Positions 38,028 through 48,248 are shown, numbered from the stretch's first letter. The stretch is DNA of 64,000 nt from Calditrichota bacterium (GCA_013112635.1 JABFGF010000002.1:806001-870000), one strand, 5' to 3'. A program made the numbers and translations. The notes: generated by a model not told the origin, from the letters alone.

Positions 38028-38777
38028 ATGAATCAATTGTATAAAAGTGAGCCAATTTTCAAAAAACAATCTAAAAATGGATTGTTGATGCTTCACGGTT
38101 TTACAGCAACCCCATATGAGTTTTTAGATTTTTCTAAAGAGTTTGAACAAGATAATTATTCTTTGAGTATTCCATTGCTAAGGGGCCATGGTAAAAGCGT
38201 TGAAGACCTTAAAAACTGTCATTGGTACCAATGGTTTGAAGATGCTAAAAATGCGCTGTTTGAACTGAGAAAAATATGTGATCACATTTTTGTAATAGGA
38301 CAATCTATGGGTGGAACCTTGGCTTTGCACCTGGCTTCACATTATCAGGTTGAGGGAGTAATACTGCTTGCCCCGGGTCTGTTTTTAAAACAAAAAGGAT
38401 CTTCATTCTTACCTGCAATTTCTCCATTCAAAACATATTTTGATAAAAAAGATGGCCCTGATATTAAAAATGAAATTTCAAGGGCAAAAGCAGTCTCATA
38501 TGATAAAACACCAGTCAAAGGTGTAATTGAATTAAAACGACTTTTTTCGCATGTTAAGAAAGATTTGCCAGAAGTTTATGCCCCCACATTGCTTTTTCAT
38601 TCTCAGGATGATCATGTAATTGATTATAAAAGCTCAGAATATATTTACGACCACATTTCCTCAAAAAACAAAAGAATTCTCACCTTAACAAATTCCTACC
38701 ATGTCTTATCTCTGGATAATGAAAAAAATATAATAAAAAAGGAAACAAAAAAGTTTATAGCACGGATATTGAAGTAA
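38028..38777 (+). CDS. Alpha/beta hydrolase, Est30-type carboxylesterase
   Basis: A 249-aa hydrolase with the oxyanion segment LMLHGFTATPYE near residues 20-31. The nucleophile is S93 in GQSMGG, the acid is probably D194 or D195 (SQDDHVI), and the catalytic base is H225 (SYHVLSLD). Spacing and the GFTATP motif match the Geobacillus Est30/monoacylglycerol lipase family. It probably cleaves short acyl esters or monoglycerides. It starts 6 bp after the permease gene. Confidence 0.9.
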   Translation: MNQLYKSEPIFKKQSKNGLLMLHGFTATPYEFLDFSKEFEQDNYSLSIPLLRGHGKSVEDLKNCHWYQWFEDAKNALFELRKICDHIFVIGQSMGGTLALHLASHYQVEGVILLAPGLFLKQKGSSFLPAISPFKTYFDKKDGPDIKNEISRAKAVSYDKTPVKGVIELKRLFSHVKKDLPEVYAPTLLFHSQDDHVIDYKSSEYIYDHISSKNKRILTLTNSYHVLSLDNEKNIIKKETKKFIARILK

Positions 38778-38856
38778 TTGAACGATAGCGCACTCTTGCT
38801 TGATTAGATTCTAAAATCTGTGTAAATTTGCTCTTAAAAATTTTTAATGGAATTGA

Positions 38857-39780
38857 ATGTCAGAAATTCGGCTTGATCCAGTTGATAATGATGCTGTTGT
38901 AATATCGCCGGAAAGAAATAAACGACCAAAAGATAATTGGGACAAGTCGGAAAAAGATATAACAAAATGTCCCTTTTGTCCAGGAAACGAAAACCTAACA
39001 CCTGCTGAAAATTTTAGCCTAAAGGATGATTTAAAAAATTGGACAATTAGATCCTTCCCTAATAAGTATCCCGCATTTACTGATTCTTCGAACCATATTT
39101 CAGGTATTCAGGAAGTAATCGTAGAATCTGTTAATCACGACTTAAATATGGGGGAATATTCAAAAGTACATTTAACTGATTTACTTTACACTTATAAGCA
39201 GAGGATAGCTGAACTTAAACAACAAAAATCCGTTAAATATGTTGTGGTATTTAAAAACCATGGTGTGCATGCAGGAGCTTCACTTGCTCACCCACATTCA
39301 CAAATTGTTGGGTTAGGTTTTATTCCTCAGGAATTAAAGAATAAAATAGAAAGACTGGAAAGATTATATCATAAAAACAAAAAATGTTATTATTGCGGTT
39401 TAGCCGAAACTTCAAATATTATTTATGAAAATGATTCGTTCATCTCATTCATACCTGAAACCGCAAAATATTCATACCAAAGCTGGATAATTCCGAAAGA
39501 ACATTTCAGCTATTATGAAAAAACACCGTCTGCTATGCTGGGAGAGTTAGCGGATGTTATATTAAAAATTCTAAAATCAATAAACAGGTTTTTAGATTGC
39601 CCGCCATTAAACTTAATCATAAATAGCGGGTTTGATGTCAAGGCAAATCCCTATTTCCATTGGAATATTCAAATTATTCCAAGAACGGCACAGCTGGCCG
39701 GATTCGAAATGGCAACGGGATGTTATATTAACCAGGTAAAGCCTGAACAGGCAGCAGCTCATTTAAAGAAATTGATATAG
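38857..39780 (+). CDS. galT: GalT-family nucleotidyltransferase/phosphorylase
   Basis: Resembles galactose-1-phosphate uridylyltransferase, which exchanges UMP between UDP-glucose and galactose 1-phosphate. The 307-aa protein has the zinc pair CPFC (38-41) and a second CYYC near residue 182. The active site HPHSQ has its nucleophile at H147, and the C-terminal His block includes NPYFHWNIQIIP. The adjacent glgA gene suggests that an ADP-glucose-type donor is possible: the GalT family also includes ADP-glucose phosphorylase. The substrate cannot be decided from the sequence, so the symbol is provisional. Confidence 0.8.
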   Translation: MSEIRLDPVDNDAVVISPERNKRPKDNWDKSEKDITKCPFCPGNENLTPAENFSLKDDLKNWTIRSFPNKYPAFTDSSNHISGIQEVIVESVNHDLNMGEYSKVHLTDLLYTYKQRIAELKQQKSVKYVVVFKNHGVHAGASLAHPHSQIVGLGFIPQELKNKIERLERLYHKNKKCYYCGLAETSNIIYENDSFISFIPETAKYSYQSWIIPKEHFSYYEKTPSAMLGELADVILKILKSINRFLDCPPLNLIINSGFDVKANPYFHWNIQIIPRTAQLAGFEMATGCYINQVKPEQAAAHLKKLI

Positions 39781-39797
39781 ATAAACAGAGGAATTAA

Positions 39798-41276
39798 ATG
39801 GATCAACTTAAAATTTTATATTTGGCTTCAGAAGTTACACCATTTGCAAGGGCAGGTGGTTTGGGCGATGTAACCGGCGCACTTCCGAAGGCTTTAAAAA
39901 ACCTTAATCAGGAAATTCGCATAATAATGCCAAAATATAAGTTTATAAATGAACGAAAATTTGTATTACGCGAGGTTATCAGATTAAGGGAGATTCCTGT
40001 TACAGTTAATGGGCGGACAGAATTAGCCAGTGTAAAATCAGCATTTGTTCCTGACAGTAAAGTTCAGGTTTATTTTGTTGAAATAGCAGACTTTTTTAAC
40101 AAGCCCGGTTTGTATAATGATCCTATTACTAATGAAAAGTACGAAGACAATGCAGAACGCTTTGCATTTTTTGCCAAGGCTGCAATGGAAACATTGAAAA
40201 CATTATCCTGGCAACCGGATCTTATCCATTGTAATGATTGGCAAACAGCATATGTCCCGGTTTATTTAAAAACAATTTATCATGCAGATGAATTTTTTAA
40301 AGGCATAAAAACAGTTTACACGATGCACAATTTAACCAATCAGGGATCATTTGATAAATCAGTAGCAGAGAAAATTGACTTTGATGAAAATGAAGTAAAA
40401 GAAGACGGTATGTTCGGCAAAGATGGACAGCTTAACCTGACTAAAGCGGCTATCTATTTTTCGGATTATATCACCACCGTTTCTGAAAATTACTCCAATG
40501 AAATCCTTGAAAATGATGATATTGGATATTCTTTTGGGCAGTTATTAAAAGACAAGGGTGAAAATTTTGAGGGCATTTTAAATGGCGTTGATTACGATGT
40601 CTGGTCTCCAGAAAAAAATAAAACCTTGCCCGCAAACTATTCTATAGAAGATTTATCCGGTAAAGAAGAAAACAAGAAGGCTTTATTAACACGGCTTGGT
40701 TTGGAATATACAGAAGGAAAACCCGTCTTAACAATGGTTTCAAAGTTGACAGAACAAAAAGGGTTGGATTTACTAATTGAAGCGTTACCCAAATTAATGG
40801 ATATGGATATTCAATTATGTATTTTAGGCGAAGGCGATCCTGATATTGCACAAACGTTGATGGACGCACAAGTTAAGTATGCCGGAAACCTTGTAGTTAA
40901 CGTAACCTATGATGAAAATATGTCTCATTTGTTTGAAGCAGGTGCTGATATATTTCTAATGCCTTCAAAATATGAACCATGTGGTCTAAACCAGATTTTT
41001 AGTTTGAGGTATGGTACAATTCCAGTTGTGTCGCCCATTGGCGGGTTGTTAGACACGGTAGAAGAATATGATCCCCAAATTGATGATGGAACTGGTTTTG
41101 TAATGGAAACATTAACAGCAAAAAGCCTTCTTGAAGAAGTGAAAAAAGCAATTGAGCTATATAATAATCCTGAAAAATGGCAAGAACTTCAAAAACGTAT
41201 CATGCAGGAGGATTTCTCCTGGGAAATTTCCGCAAAACGTTATTTGGAAATTTATGAAAAAATGATCGCCGGTTAG
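39798..41276 (+). CDS. glgA: Glycogen synthase
   Basis: A GT5 enzyme that adds glucose from ADP-glucose to a growing alpha-1,4-glucan. The 492-aa protein has the N-terminal motif ARAGGLGDV, the C-terminal SKLTEQKGLDLLIEALP, and the nucleotide-sugar site PSKYEPCGLNQIFSLRYG with PIGGLLDTV. In most GlgA proteins the first motif is KxGGLGDV, with a Lys that contacts ADP-glucose; here it is Arg. It is preceded by the GalT-like gene (17 bp) and followed by gmhB (30 bp). Confidence 0.94.
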   Translation: MDQLKILYLASEVTPFARAGGLGDVTGALPKALKNLNQEIRIIMPKYKFINERKFVLREVIRLREIPVTVNGRTELASVKSAFVPDSKVQVYFVEIADFFNKPGLYNDPITNEKYEDNAERFAFFAKAAMETLKTLSWQPDLIHCNDWQTAYVPVYLKTIYHADEFFKGIKTVYTMHNLTNQGSFDKSVAEKIDFDENEVKEDGMFGKDGQLNLTKAAIYFSDYITTVSENYSNEILENDDIGYSFGQLLKDKGENFEGILNGVDYDVWSPEKNKTLPANYSIEDLSGKEENKKALLTRLGLEYTEGKPVLTMVSKLTEQKGLDLLIEALPKLMDMDIQLCILGEGDPDIAQTLMDAQVKYAGNLVVNVTYDENMSHLFEAGADIFLMPSKYEPCGLNQIFSLRYGTIPVVSPIGGLLDTVEEYDPQIDDGTGFVMETLTAKSLLEEVKKAIELYNNPEKWQELQKRIMQEDFSWEISAKRYLEIYEKMIAG

Positions 41277-41306
41277 GTCTTGCAAAAACTCCAGACAGAA
41301 GAAAAA

Positions 41307-41888
41307 ATGCAAAAAGCTATATTTCTGGATAGGGATGGGACGCTCAATGAAGAAATGGGCTATATAAACCATGCGTCACGTTTCAAAGTATTTGACTACA
41401 CGTTTAAAGCCATCCGAATATTAAACAATTCCGGTTTCCTGGTTTTTGTGATTACAAATCAATCTGGTTTGGCAAGGGGATACTTCGATGAGGATTTACT
41501 GTCGGATATTCATAATCGTTTTATTGAAGATGCTAAAAAAGAAGACGCAATAATTGAGCAAGTTTATTTTTGTCCACATCATAAAGATGGGGTCATAAAA
41601 AAATACAAAAAAGACTGTGATTGTAGAAAACCAAAACCTGGGATGCTGTTAAAAGCACGTGATGAGTACAACCTGTCACTTGAAAATTCTTTTATGATTG
41701 GAGACAGATACAAAGATATCCAATTTGGTCAAAAAAACAATCTCAGCACTATCATGGTATTGTCGGGATATGGATTAGGAGAGTTCACTTATCAGAGAAA
41801 ATCCTGGGATAAACATCCTGATTTTATTTGCAAAAATGTACTCGAAGCAGCAATGCTAATTGAGAAAATTGAAACTTCAGAGCTGTAA
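41307..41888 (+). CDS. gmhB: D-glycero-beta-D-manno-heptose-1,7-bisphosphate 7-phosphatase
   Basis: A HAD-superfamily phosphatase of the GmhB type, needed for ADP-heptose, the core LPS sugar precursor. The nucleophile motif is FLDRDGTLNEE, motif II is VITNQSG, and a Cys/His zinc loop CPHH...CDCRKPKPGML precedes the final GDRYKDIQFG. It is 193 aa from the ATG at 41307; a TTG at 41280, 3 bp after glgA, would add nine residues. A histidinol-phosphate phosphatase role is possible for this fold, but the zinc loop and LPS genes nearby favour GmhB. Confidence 0.85.
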   Translation: MQKAIFLDRDGTLNEEMGYINHASRFKVFDYTFKAIRILNNSGFLVFVITNQSGLARGYFDEDLLSDIHNRFIEDAKKEDAIIEQVYFCPHHKDGVIKKYKKDCDCRKPKPGMLLKARDEYNLSLENSFMIGDRYKDIQFGQKNNLSTIMVLSGYGLGEFTYQRKSWDKHPDFICKNVLEAAMLIEKIETSEL

Positions 41889-41961
41889 TTTAGTTGGATG
41901 TAGCTGTACAATTAAATAATTCACTCTCAGAAAAATTAAGAAAACAATAATTAAGGGAAGT

Positions 41962-43146
41962 ATGATTTACAGAATAGTAGTTTTATTAACACTCGGAATA
42001 CTTTATTCCTGTTCAAATGTTGACCCAAACGAGGATCCAAATCCATTATATGGAACAGACAACCGGTATGGATCATTTGTCCAGGATACAATTTATGCCC
42101 AGGCAGATACAGTAATAAGAGCAAATTTTGAACACACGGGACTTACTTCAAAACTTTCATTGGGAGAATTTGATGGGTTAAGCGCAGGTTTTGAAATAAA
42201 ATTTAATGGGCTCCCTCATGATTCAATTTCAGTAGATTCAGTATTTTTAAAATTTACAACATTAAATAGTTTTGGACCCAACGCTTTTGATTTTATAAAT
42301 GGAACAATGTATACAATCATTGATTCTTTTGATACGGATAGCATAAATACCGGAATGCGCTGGCGCGATCCTTTGAATCCTCAATATGTAGATGAGGGAA
42401 CATCCAGACAGGTAAGTTTTAATTTGAAAGATTCTTCTGAAACATCCCTTGATTTATCGATGGAAGTTTTTAATGGATGGAGAACGGGAACTCTGGAAAA
42501 TTATGGATTATATTTTCATCCATTGGAGGAAGATGTGATAGTCGAGCTTGGTTCTTTCAACTCTTCATTGGACCCCCTTTTAGTTTATTATACTCATATT
42601 GAAGACAGTGTTGTTAAGGATACACTTTATCCTGAAACAGACGGCACAATTTTTAATTATGATGAAAATGGGACAGCACTCTTAAAAGAAGCAGATAAAA
42701 TATTTGTATCTAGCGGGGTTATTTCCAAATCCTTTTTGAAATTTAATTTTGATAACATTCCTGATAAAGCCATTATGTACAGTGCAAATATTGTCTTAAC
42801 GGAAGATGATTCCAATCCGGTCGAAAACCCAGAGAATTCAACATCATTTTTTCTGAAACCTCTTGAAGAAATTGTTTCCGACTTAGATGAAATTGAATTT
42901 AATCCAAACATCACATTTTCATTAACAAGTGATGCTGGAATTACAGATGTGTTAGGAGCACATAAAAATAGTTTATCCATTGACGTAGTTCAGGAAATCA
43001 GAAACGGATCGGTAAACAGCGAGTGGTTTCAAGTAGATTTTTCCTCAGATAATGATGAACTTTCAATAAAAAGATTTTGGGGTGTTAATGCGGATAAATC
43101 TGTATCTCCCAAAATGATAGTTAAATACTTAAATGCAAAAAAATAG
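41962..43146 (+). CDS. Lipoprotein with DNRLRE-like beta-sandwich domains
   Basis: The signal peptide ends at LYSC, a lipobox. The 394-aa product is rich in beta strands. The segment FLKFNFDNIPDKAIMYSANI, with its conserved Phe-Asp pairs, resembles the DNRLRE/CBM96-like fold (about residues 255-375), and an earlier similar segment suggests a second domain. These domains are found in large envelope or adhesive proteins. The function is unknown. Its end lies 10 bp before the TTG start of the next gene, whose product is an outer-membrane barrel. Confidence 0.65.
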   Translation: MIYRIVVLLTLGILYSCSNVDPNEDPNPLYGTDNRYGSFVQDTIYAQADTVIRANFEHTGLTSKLSLGEFDGLSAGFEIKFNGLPHDSISVDSVFLKFTTLNSFGPNAFDFINGTMYTIIDSFDTDSINTGMRWRDPLNPQYVDEGTSRQVSFNLKDSSETSLDLSMEVFNGWRTGTLENYGLYFHPLEEDVIVELGSFNSSLDPLLVYYTHIEDSVVKDTLYPETDGTIFNYDENGTALLKEADKIFVSSGVISKSFLKFNFDNIPDKAIMYSANIVLTEDDSNPVENPENSTSFFLKPLEEIVSDLDEIEFNPNITFSLTSDAGITDVLGAHKNSLSIDVVQEIRNGSVNSEWFQVDFSSDNDELSIKRFWGVNADKSVSPKMIVKYLNAKK

Positions 43147-43156
43147 GATAATTAAG

Positions 43157-44359
43157 TTGAAAATTAAAAGTCTGATAATCACACTTATTTTCACCCTTTC
43201 AATAAGTTATGCAGGTGAATCACAGTTTGGCCTGGTAAATCAAAGCCTGGGAAATATCAAAGTTCCTTATTCAGCATCTGGCCTGGCACGATCTTATGAA
43301 ATAGCAAATAGTGATTCTGTACAGCTAAATTTTAGAAATTATTCAACCTGGACAAACATATCACAAACCACTGTGACTTTTAGTTTGGGCTATAATCAAT
43401 ATTGGGGTGAAAATAGAATAGGAACATCATTTATTGATAATGCAAACTTTGATGGTGTATTCTTAGCAATTCCAATCCAGCAGAAAAAACTAATCTTCGG
43501 CGCCGGTGTAATTCCTTTTACATCCATTGAACAAAGACTTTCCACCGAAGGATCTCAACTGGGGGAAAATTTTACAGAAAAAGTATATATCCACGGTGGT
43601 GCAAGTAAAGCCAATTTTAATCTGGTTTATAAAGTTTTCGAAACACTTTCCGTTGGTCTGGGATATGAATATACATTTGGAAAAATAAGCGAAGATGTTC
43701 GATTTAATATTGATGATGATTTAGAAACGGTGGTCGATTTTAATTCTGAGAAAAAGATATCTGGCAATGGGGTTATTCTGAGTGCGTTTGCTACACCGCT
43801 TCCTAATTTAAATTTAGGAATAATGTTCAGGCCATCTGTATCTGGAGAACTTATCAAATCAGCAGAAAGCCAATCTGAAATATTTAACTCTGATGAAACG
43901 CTTGACTTGACATTACCATCTGAACTTAACTTTGGATTGGAATATGCTTTTAATGAAACATATTCTGTTGGTGCTGATTTGGTATGGCAAGATTGGAAAA
44001 ACGGTTATGAGATTGAAGGCTCAAAAGTTGGACAGCATGACACTTATTATCACCTGGGATTTGGAGTTGAAAGAAAAGGAAGTAAACGAAAATTTGTAAA
44101 ATATGGAACACAAATAGATTTTAGGCTGGGAGGTTTTTATAACCAGCTTTCTACCTTAAATAATGCTGAAACAGTAAATGAAATTGGTTTCTCTGCTGGC
44201 TTGTCATTGCCAATTCAGAGATTTAGTTCTAAAATTGACTTAGCTGGTTATATTGCAAGGCGAGGAAAACTATCAAAGAATTTTTTGGAAGAAACCATTG
44301 TTGGTTTTACTTTTTCGGTAAGCGCAAATGAATTATGGTTTGTTAATTTGGAAGATTAA
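43157..44359 (+). CDS. Outer-membrane beta-barrel protein (PorV/FadL-like)
   Basis: The signal peptide is MKIKSLIITLIFTLSISYAG when started at the TTG at 43157, which has AGGATAA at good spacing. An ATG at 43133 would add eight residues and overlap the previous gene. Alternating polar/aromatic strands run through the sequence to a Trp-rich C-terminal strand (SVSANELWFVNLED), typical of outer-membrane proteins. Motifs such as LNFGLEYAFNETYSVGADLVW recall the FadL/PorV-type barrels of FCB bacteria. It probably works with the preceding lipoprotein. Confidence 0.7.
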   Translation: MKIKSLIITLIFTLSISYAGESQFGLVNQSLGNIKVPYSASGLARSYEIANSDSVQLNFRNYSTWTNISQTTVTFSLGYNQYWGENRIGTSFIDNANFDGVFLAIPIQQKKLIFGAGVIPFTSIEQRLSTEGSQLGENFTEKVYIHGGASKANFNLVYKVFETLSVGLGYEYTFGKISEDVRFNIDDDLETVVDFNSEKKISGNGVILSAFATPLPNLNLGIMFRPSVSGELIKSAESQSEIFNSDETLDLTLPSELNFGLEYAFNETYSVGADLVWQDWKNGYEIEGSKVGQHDTYYHLGFGVERKGSKRKFVKYGTQIDFRLGGFYNQLSTLNNAETVNEIGFSAGLSLPIQRFSSKIDLAGYIARRGKLSKNFLEETIVGFTFSVSANELWFVNLED

Positions 44360-44374
44360 TAGCGAGGTACCTTT

Positions 44375-45667
44375 ATGTTACGGATAAAAAATTTACTATG
44401 GTTTTTACTTTCTGTTTTGGTTTTCACTTCTCCAGGATTTTCACAGGATGATATGCTGCTGGATGATGAAGATGAAATGGTTGAAGAAGATGTTGTTTGT
44501 ATTCCAGAAAACCTGGCTGTTACTTTTGATGCCTATGCCGGCACAATTACTGAACCAAGAGAAATAAGCCAGATGTACAGTTTTGGTAGTGAACATTTTA
44601 AAAATAAAAACTACGACGAGGCTTTACCTTATTTGTGGAAAGTATTTTTAAACGACAGTGTAAAAAAGGGTAGCCTGGCAATCGGAAAAATTGCAGAAAG
44701 CTACTTTAAGCAAAAAAAGATAGATAGTACTTTGATTGCTTGTTACAAAGGTTTTGAAAAATTTCCAGATCAGCAAAAGCTTCACTACTATGCAGGTTTT
44801 TTGCAAAAAGAACTTGGAAAATCAACATGTGCTATTCCACATTATGAAGCACTGGTAGCAAAAAACCCTAAAAGCAAAGCATATTTATCAACACTCGCTT
44901 TTTTGTATTATAAAGCAGAAGATTTTGATAAAGCTATTAAAACACAAACGACTGTAACAGAAATTTTTCCTGATGATGCTAAGGCTAAAGACGACCTTGC
45001 AAACTTTATAAGCGCATCAGGCGAAAGCCCATTTGAACAATACCTTATCGTCTGGAAAGAGGACAATACAAATTTTGATGCAGGTAGAAATGTAGCAAAA
45101 TGGGGTCTTGAAGAAGGCGAGTATCAAAAAGTAATAAACGCATTAAATGTCATAATTCCTAAAGACCCAAAAGCGAATGACTATAAAATTCGCGCATCTG
45201 CCTATGAAAACCTTGGCCAGAATTCAAATGCAATTAAAGACTTAAATTCCTGGTTGGCTTTGGAACCGGACAATGCAGACATCATGCTTTATATTGCTGT
45301 TAATTATTCTGCAAATAATCAATTTAAAACTGCCAATAGCTGGATCACAAAAGCAATTCGCAAAAAACCGGGTTACGGAAAACCATATATTGTCCGCGGG
45401 GAACTATATGAAGCAATGGTAGCTTCTTGCCAGGATAAAGAAAGTGGACCAAAAGCACTTCTTGATGCAAAACTTGTTTATGAAGAAGCACAGAAAGTAT
45501 ATGCTCAGGCACAAAAAGATGTAGCTTATAAATCTAAGTCCAAAATAAAAATTTCTAATTTAAAATCATTTATTCGGACAGCTGAAGATCGGTTTATGAA
45601 TCCGAATGCAAAAATTAAAAGCAATTGCTATAGCTTTTTAGTTGGAAAATCAGGTCACCCAAAATGA
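44375..45667 (+). CDS. Exported TPR protein
   Basis: A signal peptide (LLWFLLSVLVFTSPGFSQ) and an acidic linker are followed by about 10 tetratricopeptide helices from residue 60 to 370. Repeating patterns such as YEALVAKNPKSKAYLSTLAF and KAIKTQTTVTEIFPDD illustrate the TPRs. There is no enzymatic motif. Its stop overlaps the start of rpiB by 4 bp (ATGA), and a barrel gene precedes it by 15 bp, so it belongs to an envelope operon that continues into rpiB and glyA. Confidence 0.8.
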   Translation: MLRIKNLLWFLLSVLVFTSPGFSQDDMLLDDEDEMVEEDVVCIPENLAVTFDAYAGTITEPREISQMYSFGSEHFKNKNYDEALPYLWKVFLNDSVKKGSLAIGKIAESYFKQKKIDSTLIACYKGFEKFPDQQKLHYYAGFLQKELGKSTCAIPHYEALVAKNPKSKAYLSTLAFLYYKAEDFDKAIKTQTTVTEIFPDDAKAKDDLANFISASGESPFEQYLIVWKEDNTNFDAGRNVAKWGLEEGEYQKVINALNVIIPKDPKANDYKIRASAYENLGQNSNAIKDLNSWLALEPDNADIMLYIAVNYSANNQFKTANSWITKAIRKKPGYGKPYIVRGELYEAMVASCQDKESGPKALLDAKLVYEEAQKVYAQAQKDVAYKSKSKIKISNLKSFIRTAEDRFMNPNAKIKSNCYSFLVGKSGHPK

Positions 45668-46104
45668 AAGTAGTTATAGGTGCAGACCATGCCGGATATG
45701 TTTTAAAAGAAAACATCAAAACCTATCTCAATGCAAAAGATATTGCGTTTACAGATATTGGCACATTTAAAGAAGAGTCTGTAGACTATCCGGAGTTTGC
45801 ATACAAAGTTGGGAATGCTATTCTCAAAGAAGAAGCTGATATGGGTATTCTTATTTGTGGCACAGGGATTGGTATGAGTATTTCAGCAAATAAAATAAAA
45901 GGCATTCGCGCAGCATTAGTACATAACAAAGAAACTGCTGAGTTAAGCAGGCTGCACAACAATGCCAACGTGTTATGTATTGGTTCGCGCCAAACAGAAA
46001 AAGACACTGCTCTTGAATTACTAGACGCATGGCTTAATACATCTTTTGAGGGTGGCCGGCATGAAAAACGAATTGATCTGATTAATAAATTAACCGGATT
46101 ATAA
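45664..46104 (+). CDS. rpiB: Ribose-5-phosphate isomerase B
   Basis: Interconverts ribose 5-phosphate and ribulose 5-phosphate. The 146-aa protein has GADHAGYVLKE (Asp8/His9) and the catalytic Cys at 65 in ICGTGIGMSISANK. Arg and His residues near ALVHNKETAELSRLHNNANV fit the substrate pocket. It starts inside the last codon of the TPR gene and is followed 3 bp later by glyA, so it is translated in one operon. Confidence 0.95.
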   Translation: MKVVIGADHAGYVLKENIKTYLNAKDIAFTDIGTFKEESVDYPEFAYKVGNAILKEEADMGILICGTGIGMSISANKIKGIRAALVHNKETAELSRLHNNANVLCIGSRQTEKDTALELLDAWLNTSFEGGRHEKRIDLINKLTGL

Positions 46105-46107
46105 AAC

Positions 46108-47394
46108 ATGTTAGATAATTTAAAAAAACAAGACCAAAAGGTTTTCGATTCAATTGAATTGGAACGTGACAGACAAAACAACACAGTCGAGTTAATCGCA
46201 TCAGAAAACTTTGTATCTAAAGCTGTTCTGGAAACAGCAGGATCTGTTTTAACAAATAAATATGCAGAAGGTTATCCTGGCAAAAGATATTATGGTGGAT
46301 GTGAATTTGTCGATATTGCCGAAGACATTGCGCGCGATAGAGCCAAAGAACTTTTTGGATGTGAATATGCTAATGTTCAACCACATTCCGGCTCTCAGGC
46401 AAATATGTCTGTTTATTTTACATATTTAAATCCGGGTGACACAATTCTTGGAATGGATCTGGCCCATGGAGGACATTTAACACATGGATCCCCGGTAAAC
46501 TTTTCCGGACGGCTTTATAATTTTGTTTCTTACGGTGTGGATAGAGAAACCGGCAAAATTGATATGGATGTTGTAAAACAAAAAGCAGAAGAACATAAAC
46601 CCAAAATGATAGTTGTTGGTGCAAGTGCCTATTCCCGTCATTATGATTTTGAGAAGTTCCGTGAAATAGCAGATTCGATTGATGCCATCCTTTTTTGCGA
46701 TATTGCACATCCGGCCGGATTAGTAGCAGCGCGGTTGCACCCAAATCCGCTTCCTTTTTGCGATGTAGTTTCTACAACAACCCATAAAACTTTGCGCGGT
46801 CCTCGTGGTGGCATGGTTATGATGGGCAGAGATTATGAAAATAAAATGGGCAAAGTTGCTCCAAAATCCGGACGCGTAAAAATGATGTCTGAACTGATTG
46901 ATAGCCAGGTTATGCCGGGAATTCAGGGCGGTCCATTGATGCATGTTATTGCGGCTAAAGCAGTTGCTTTTGGTGAAGCCTTAAAACCGGATTTTAAAAA
47001 CTATGCTCAGCAGGTGATAAATAATGCCAAAGCCCTTTCACAAGGATTGGTAGAAAAAGATTATAAAATTGTTTCCGGAGGGACAGATAACCATGTTTTT
47101 CTTGTTGATTTAACCGATAAAAATATTACCGGTAAAGCTGCAGAAAATGCGCTTCATGCATCCGGAATTACAGTGAATAAAAATATGGTTCCATTCGATG
47201 CGCGTTCTCCGTTTGTAACAAGTGGAATTCGCCTTGGCACAGCAGCAATGACAACAAAAGGAATGAAAGAATCGGAAATGCAAATAATTGCTGGCCTTAT
47301 TGATAAAGTTCTTTCAAATATTGAATCAGAAGAAATTCAAAAAGAAATCAGCCTTTCTGTAAGAGAGCTCAACAAAGATTTCCAGTTATATTAA
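46108..47394 (+). CDS. glyA: Serine hydroxymethyltransferase
   Basis: A PLP enzyme that converts serine and tetrahydrofolate to glycine and 5,10-methylene-THF. The 428-aa protein has the [10 protein letters not shown] start region, the [15 protein letters not shown] segment, and the PLP lysine at K227 in [14 protein letters not shown]. It ends in an operon with the TPR gene and rpiB, followed by a strong terminator. Confidence 0.97.
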   Translation: MLDNLKKQDQKVFDSIELERDRQNNTVELIASENFVSKAVLETAGSVLTNKYAEGYPGKRYYGGCEFVDIAEDIARDRAKELFGCEYANVQPHSGSQANMSVYFTYLNPGDTILGMDLAHGGHLTHGSPVNFSGRLYNFVSYGVDRETGKIDMDVVKQKAEEHKPKMIVVGASAYSRHYDFEKFREIADSIDAILFCDIAHPAGLVAARLHPNPLPFCDVVSTTTHKTLRGPRGGMVMMGRDYENKMGKVAPKSGRVKMMSELIDSQVMPGIQGGPLMHVIAAKAVAFGEALKPDFKNYAQQVINNAKALSQGLVEKDYKIVSGGTDNHVFLVDLTDKNITGKAAENALHASGITVNKNMVPFDARSPFVTSGIRLGTAAMTTKGMKESEMQIIAGLIDKVLSNIESEEIQKEISLSVRELNKDFQLY

Positions 47395-47405
47395 AAACTA
47401 TACCG

Positions 47406-47430
47406 GCCCCGCCTGCGGGGCTTTTTTTTT
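47406..47430 (+). terminator. Strong intrinsic terminator after glyA
   Basis: The stem GCCCCG/CGGGGC with a 4-base loop (CCTG) and a run of nine T at 47422-47430. It ends the TPR-rpiB-glyA operon before tatC. Confidence 0.93.
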
Positions 47431-47447
47431 GCAGGATTTGAACCACA

Positions 47448-48179
47448 ATGCAAACAAATGAAATGCCATTTTTAGACCATCTGGAAGAACTTAGATGGCG
47501 AATAATTAAAGCATTAGTCAGTGTTGTTTTCTTTACAATTATTGCCTTTTTCTTTTCAGATTATTTTCTCAACTGGTTATTACAACCCTCCTTCGAAGTA
47601 GATGCCCAGATAAGCTTGCAAGTTTTAAAAGTCCAGGCTGTGTTTATAATTAAACTTGAAATTGCTCTTTTGGTTGGTGTTATAATCAGCATTCCAGTAA
47701 TACTGTTTCAGATTTGGTCTTTTTTGTCGCCGGGTTTAAAAAGTAGCGAGAGAAAATATATTTGGCCAATCATTATTTTCGCGATGATAAGTTTTGCTAT
47801 TGGAGCTGCTTTTGCCTATTACTTAATTATACCCTATGCCTTAAAATTCTTCTTAGAACTTGCTCCGCAAAATGTAACAAACAATATTGCCATCGATTTT
47901 TATTTTGGGTTTTTACTAAGATTGCTCGTAGTTTTCGGAGTGGTCTTTGAACTACCGGTTATTAGTATTGTTTTGGCAAAATTGGGATTAATAACCCCTG
48001 CATTTTTAAAAAAATATCGTCGGCATGCTATTGTTTTATTTTTTGTGGCAGCCGCACTTCTTACACCACCAGATCCCACAACTCAGGTTTTCTTAGCTCT
48101 CCCATTAATTCTTCTTTATGAGTTTACCATTTTTATTTTGCGGTTTGTCACCAAAAAAGAGAAAAATGAAGAAGCATAG
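47448..48179 (+). CDS. tatC: Sec-independent protein translocase TatC
   Basis: A 243-aa, six-helix membrane protein, the twin-arginine signal receptor. The conserved N-terminal motif PFLDHLEELRWRII occupies residues 6-19, and FQIWSFLSPGLKSSERKYI in the first cytoplasmic/periplasmic segment holds conserved Pro and Glu residues. A tatA/tatB gene is not adjacent. It has its own unit after a terminator, with 69 bp to the polyprenyl synthase gene. Confidence 0.95.
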   Translation: MQTNEMPFLDHLEELRWRIIKALVSVVFFTIIAFFFSDYFLNWLLQPSFEVDAQISLQVLKVQAVFIIKLEIALLVGVIISIPVILFQIWSFLSPGLKSSERKYIWPIIIFAMISFAIGAAFAYYLIIPYALKFFLELAPQNVTNNIAIDFYFGFLLRLLVVFGVVFELPVISIVLAKLGLITPAFLKKYRRHAIVLFFVAAALLTPPDPTTQVFLALPLILLYEFTIFILRFVTKKEKNEEA

Positions 48180-48248
48180 ATCTAAATTCAATATTGTATA
48201 AAAAGTCCAGAAATGTTACCTTCCCTTTTTTGCAAAAATTGAATAATA

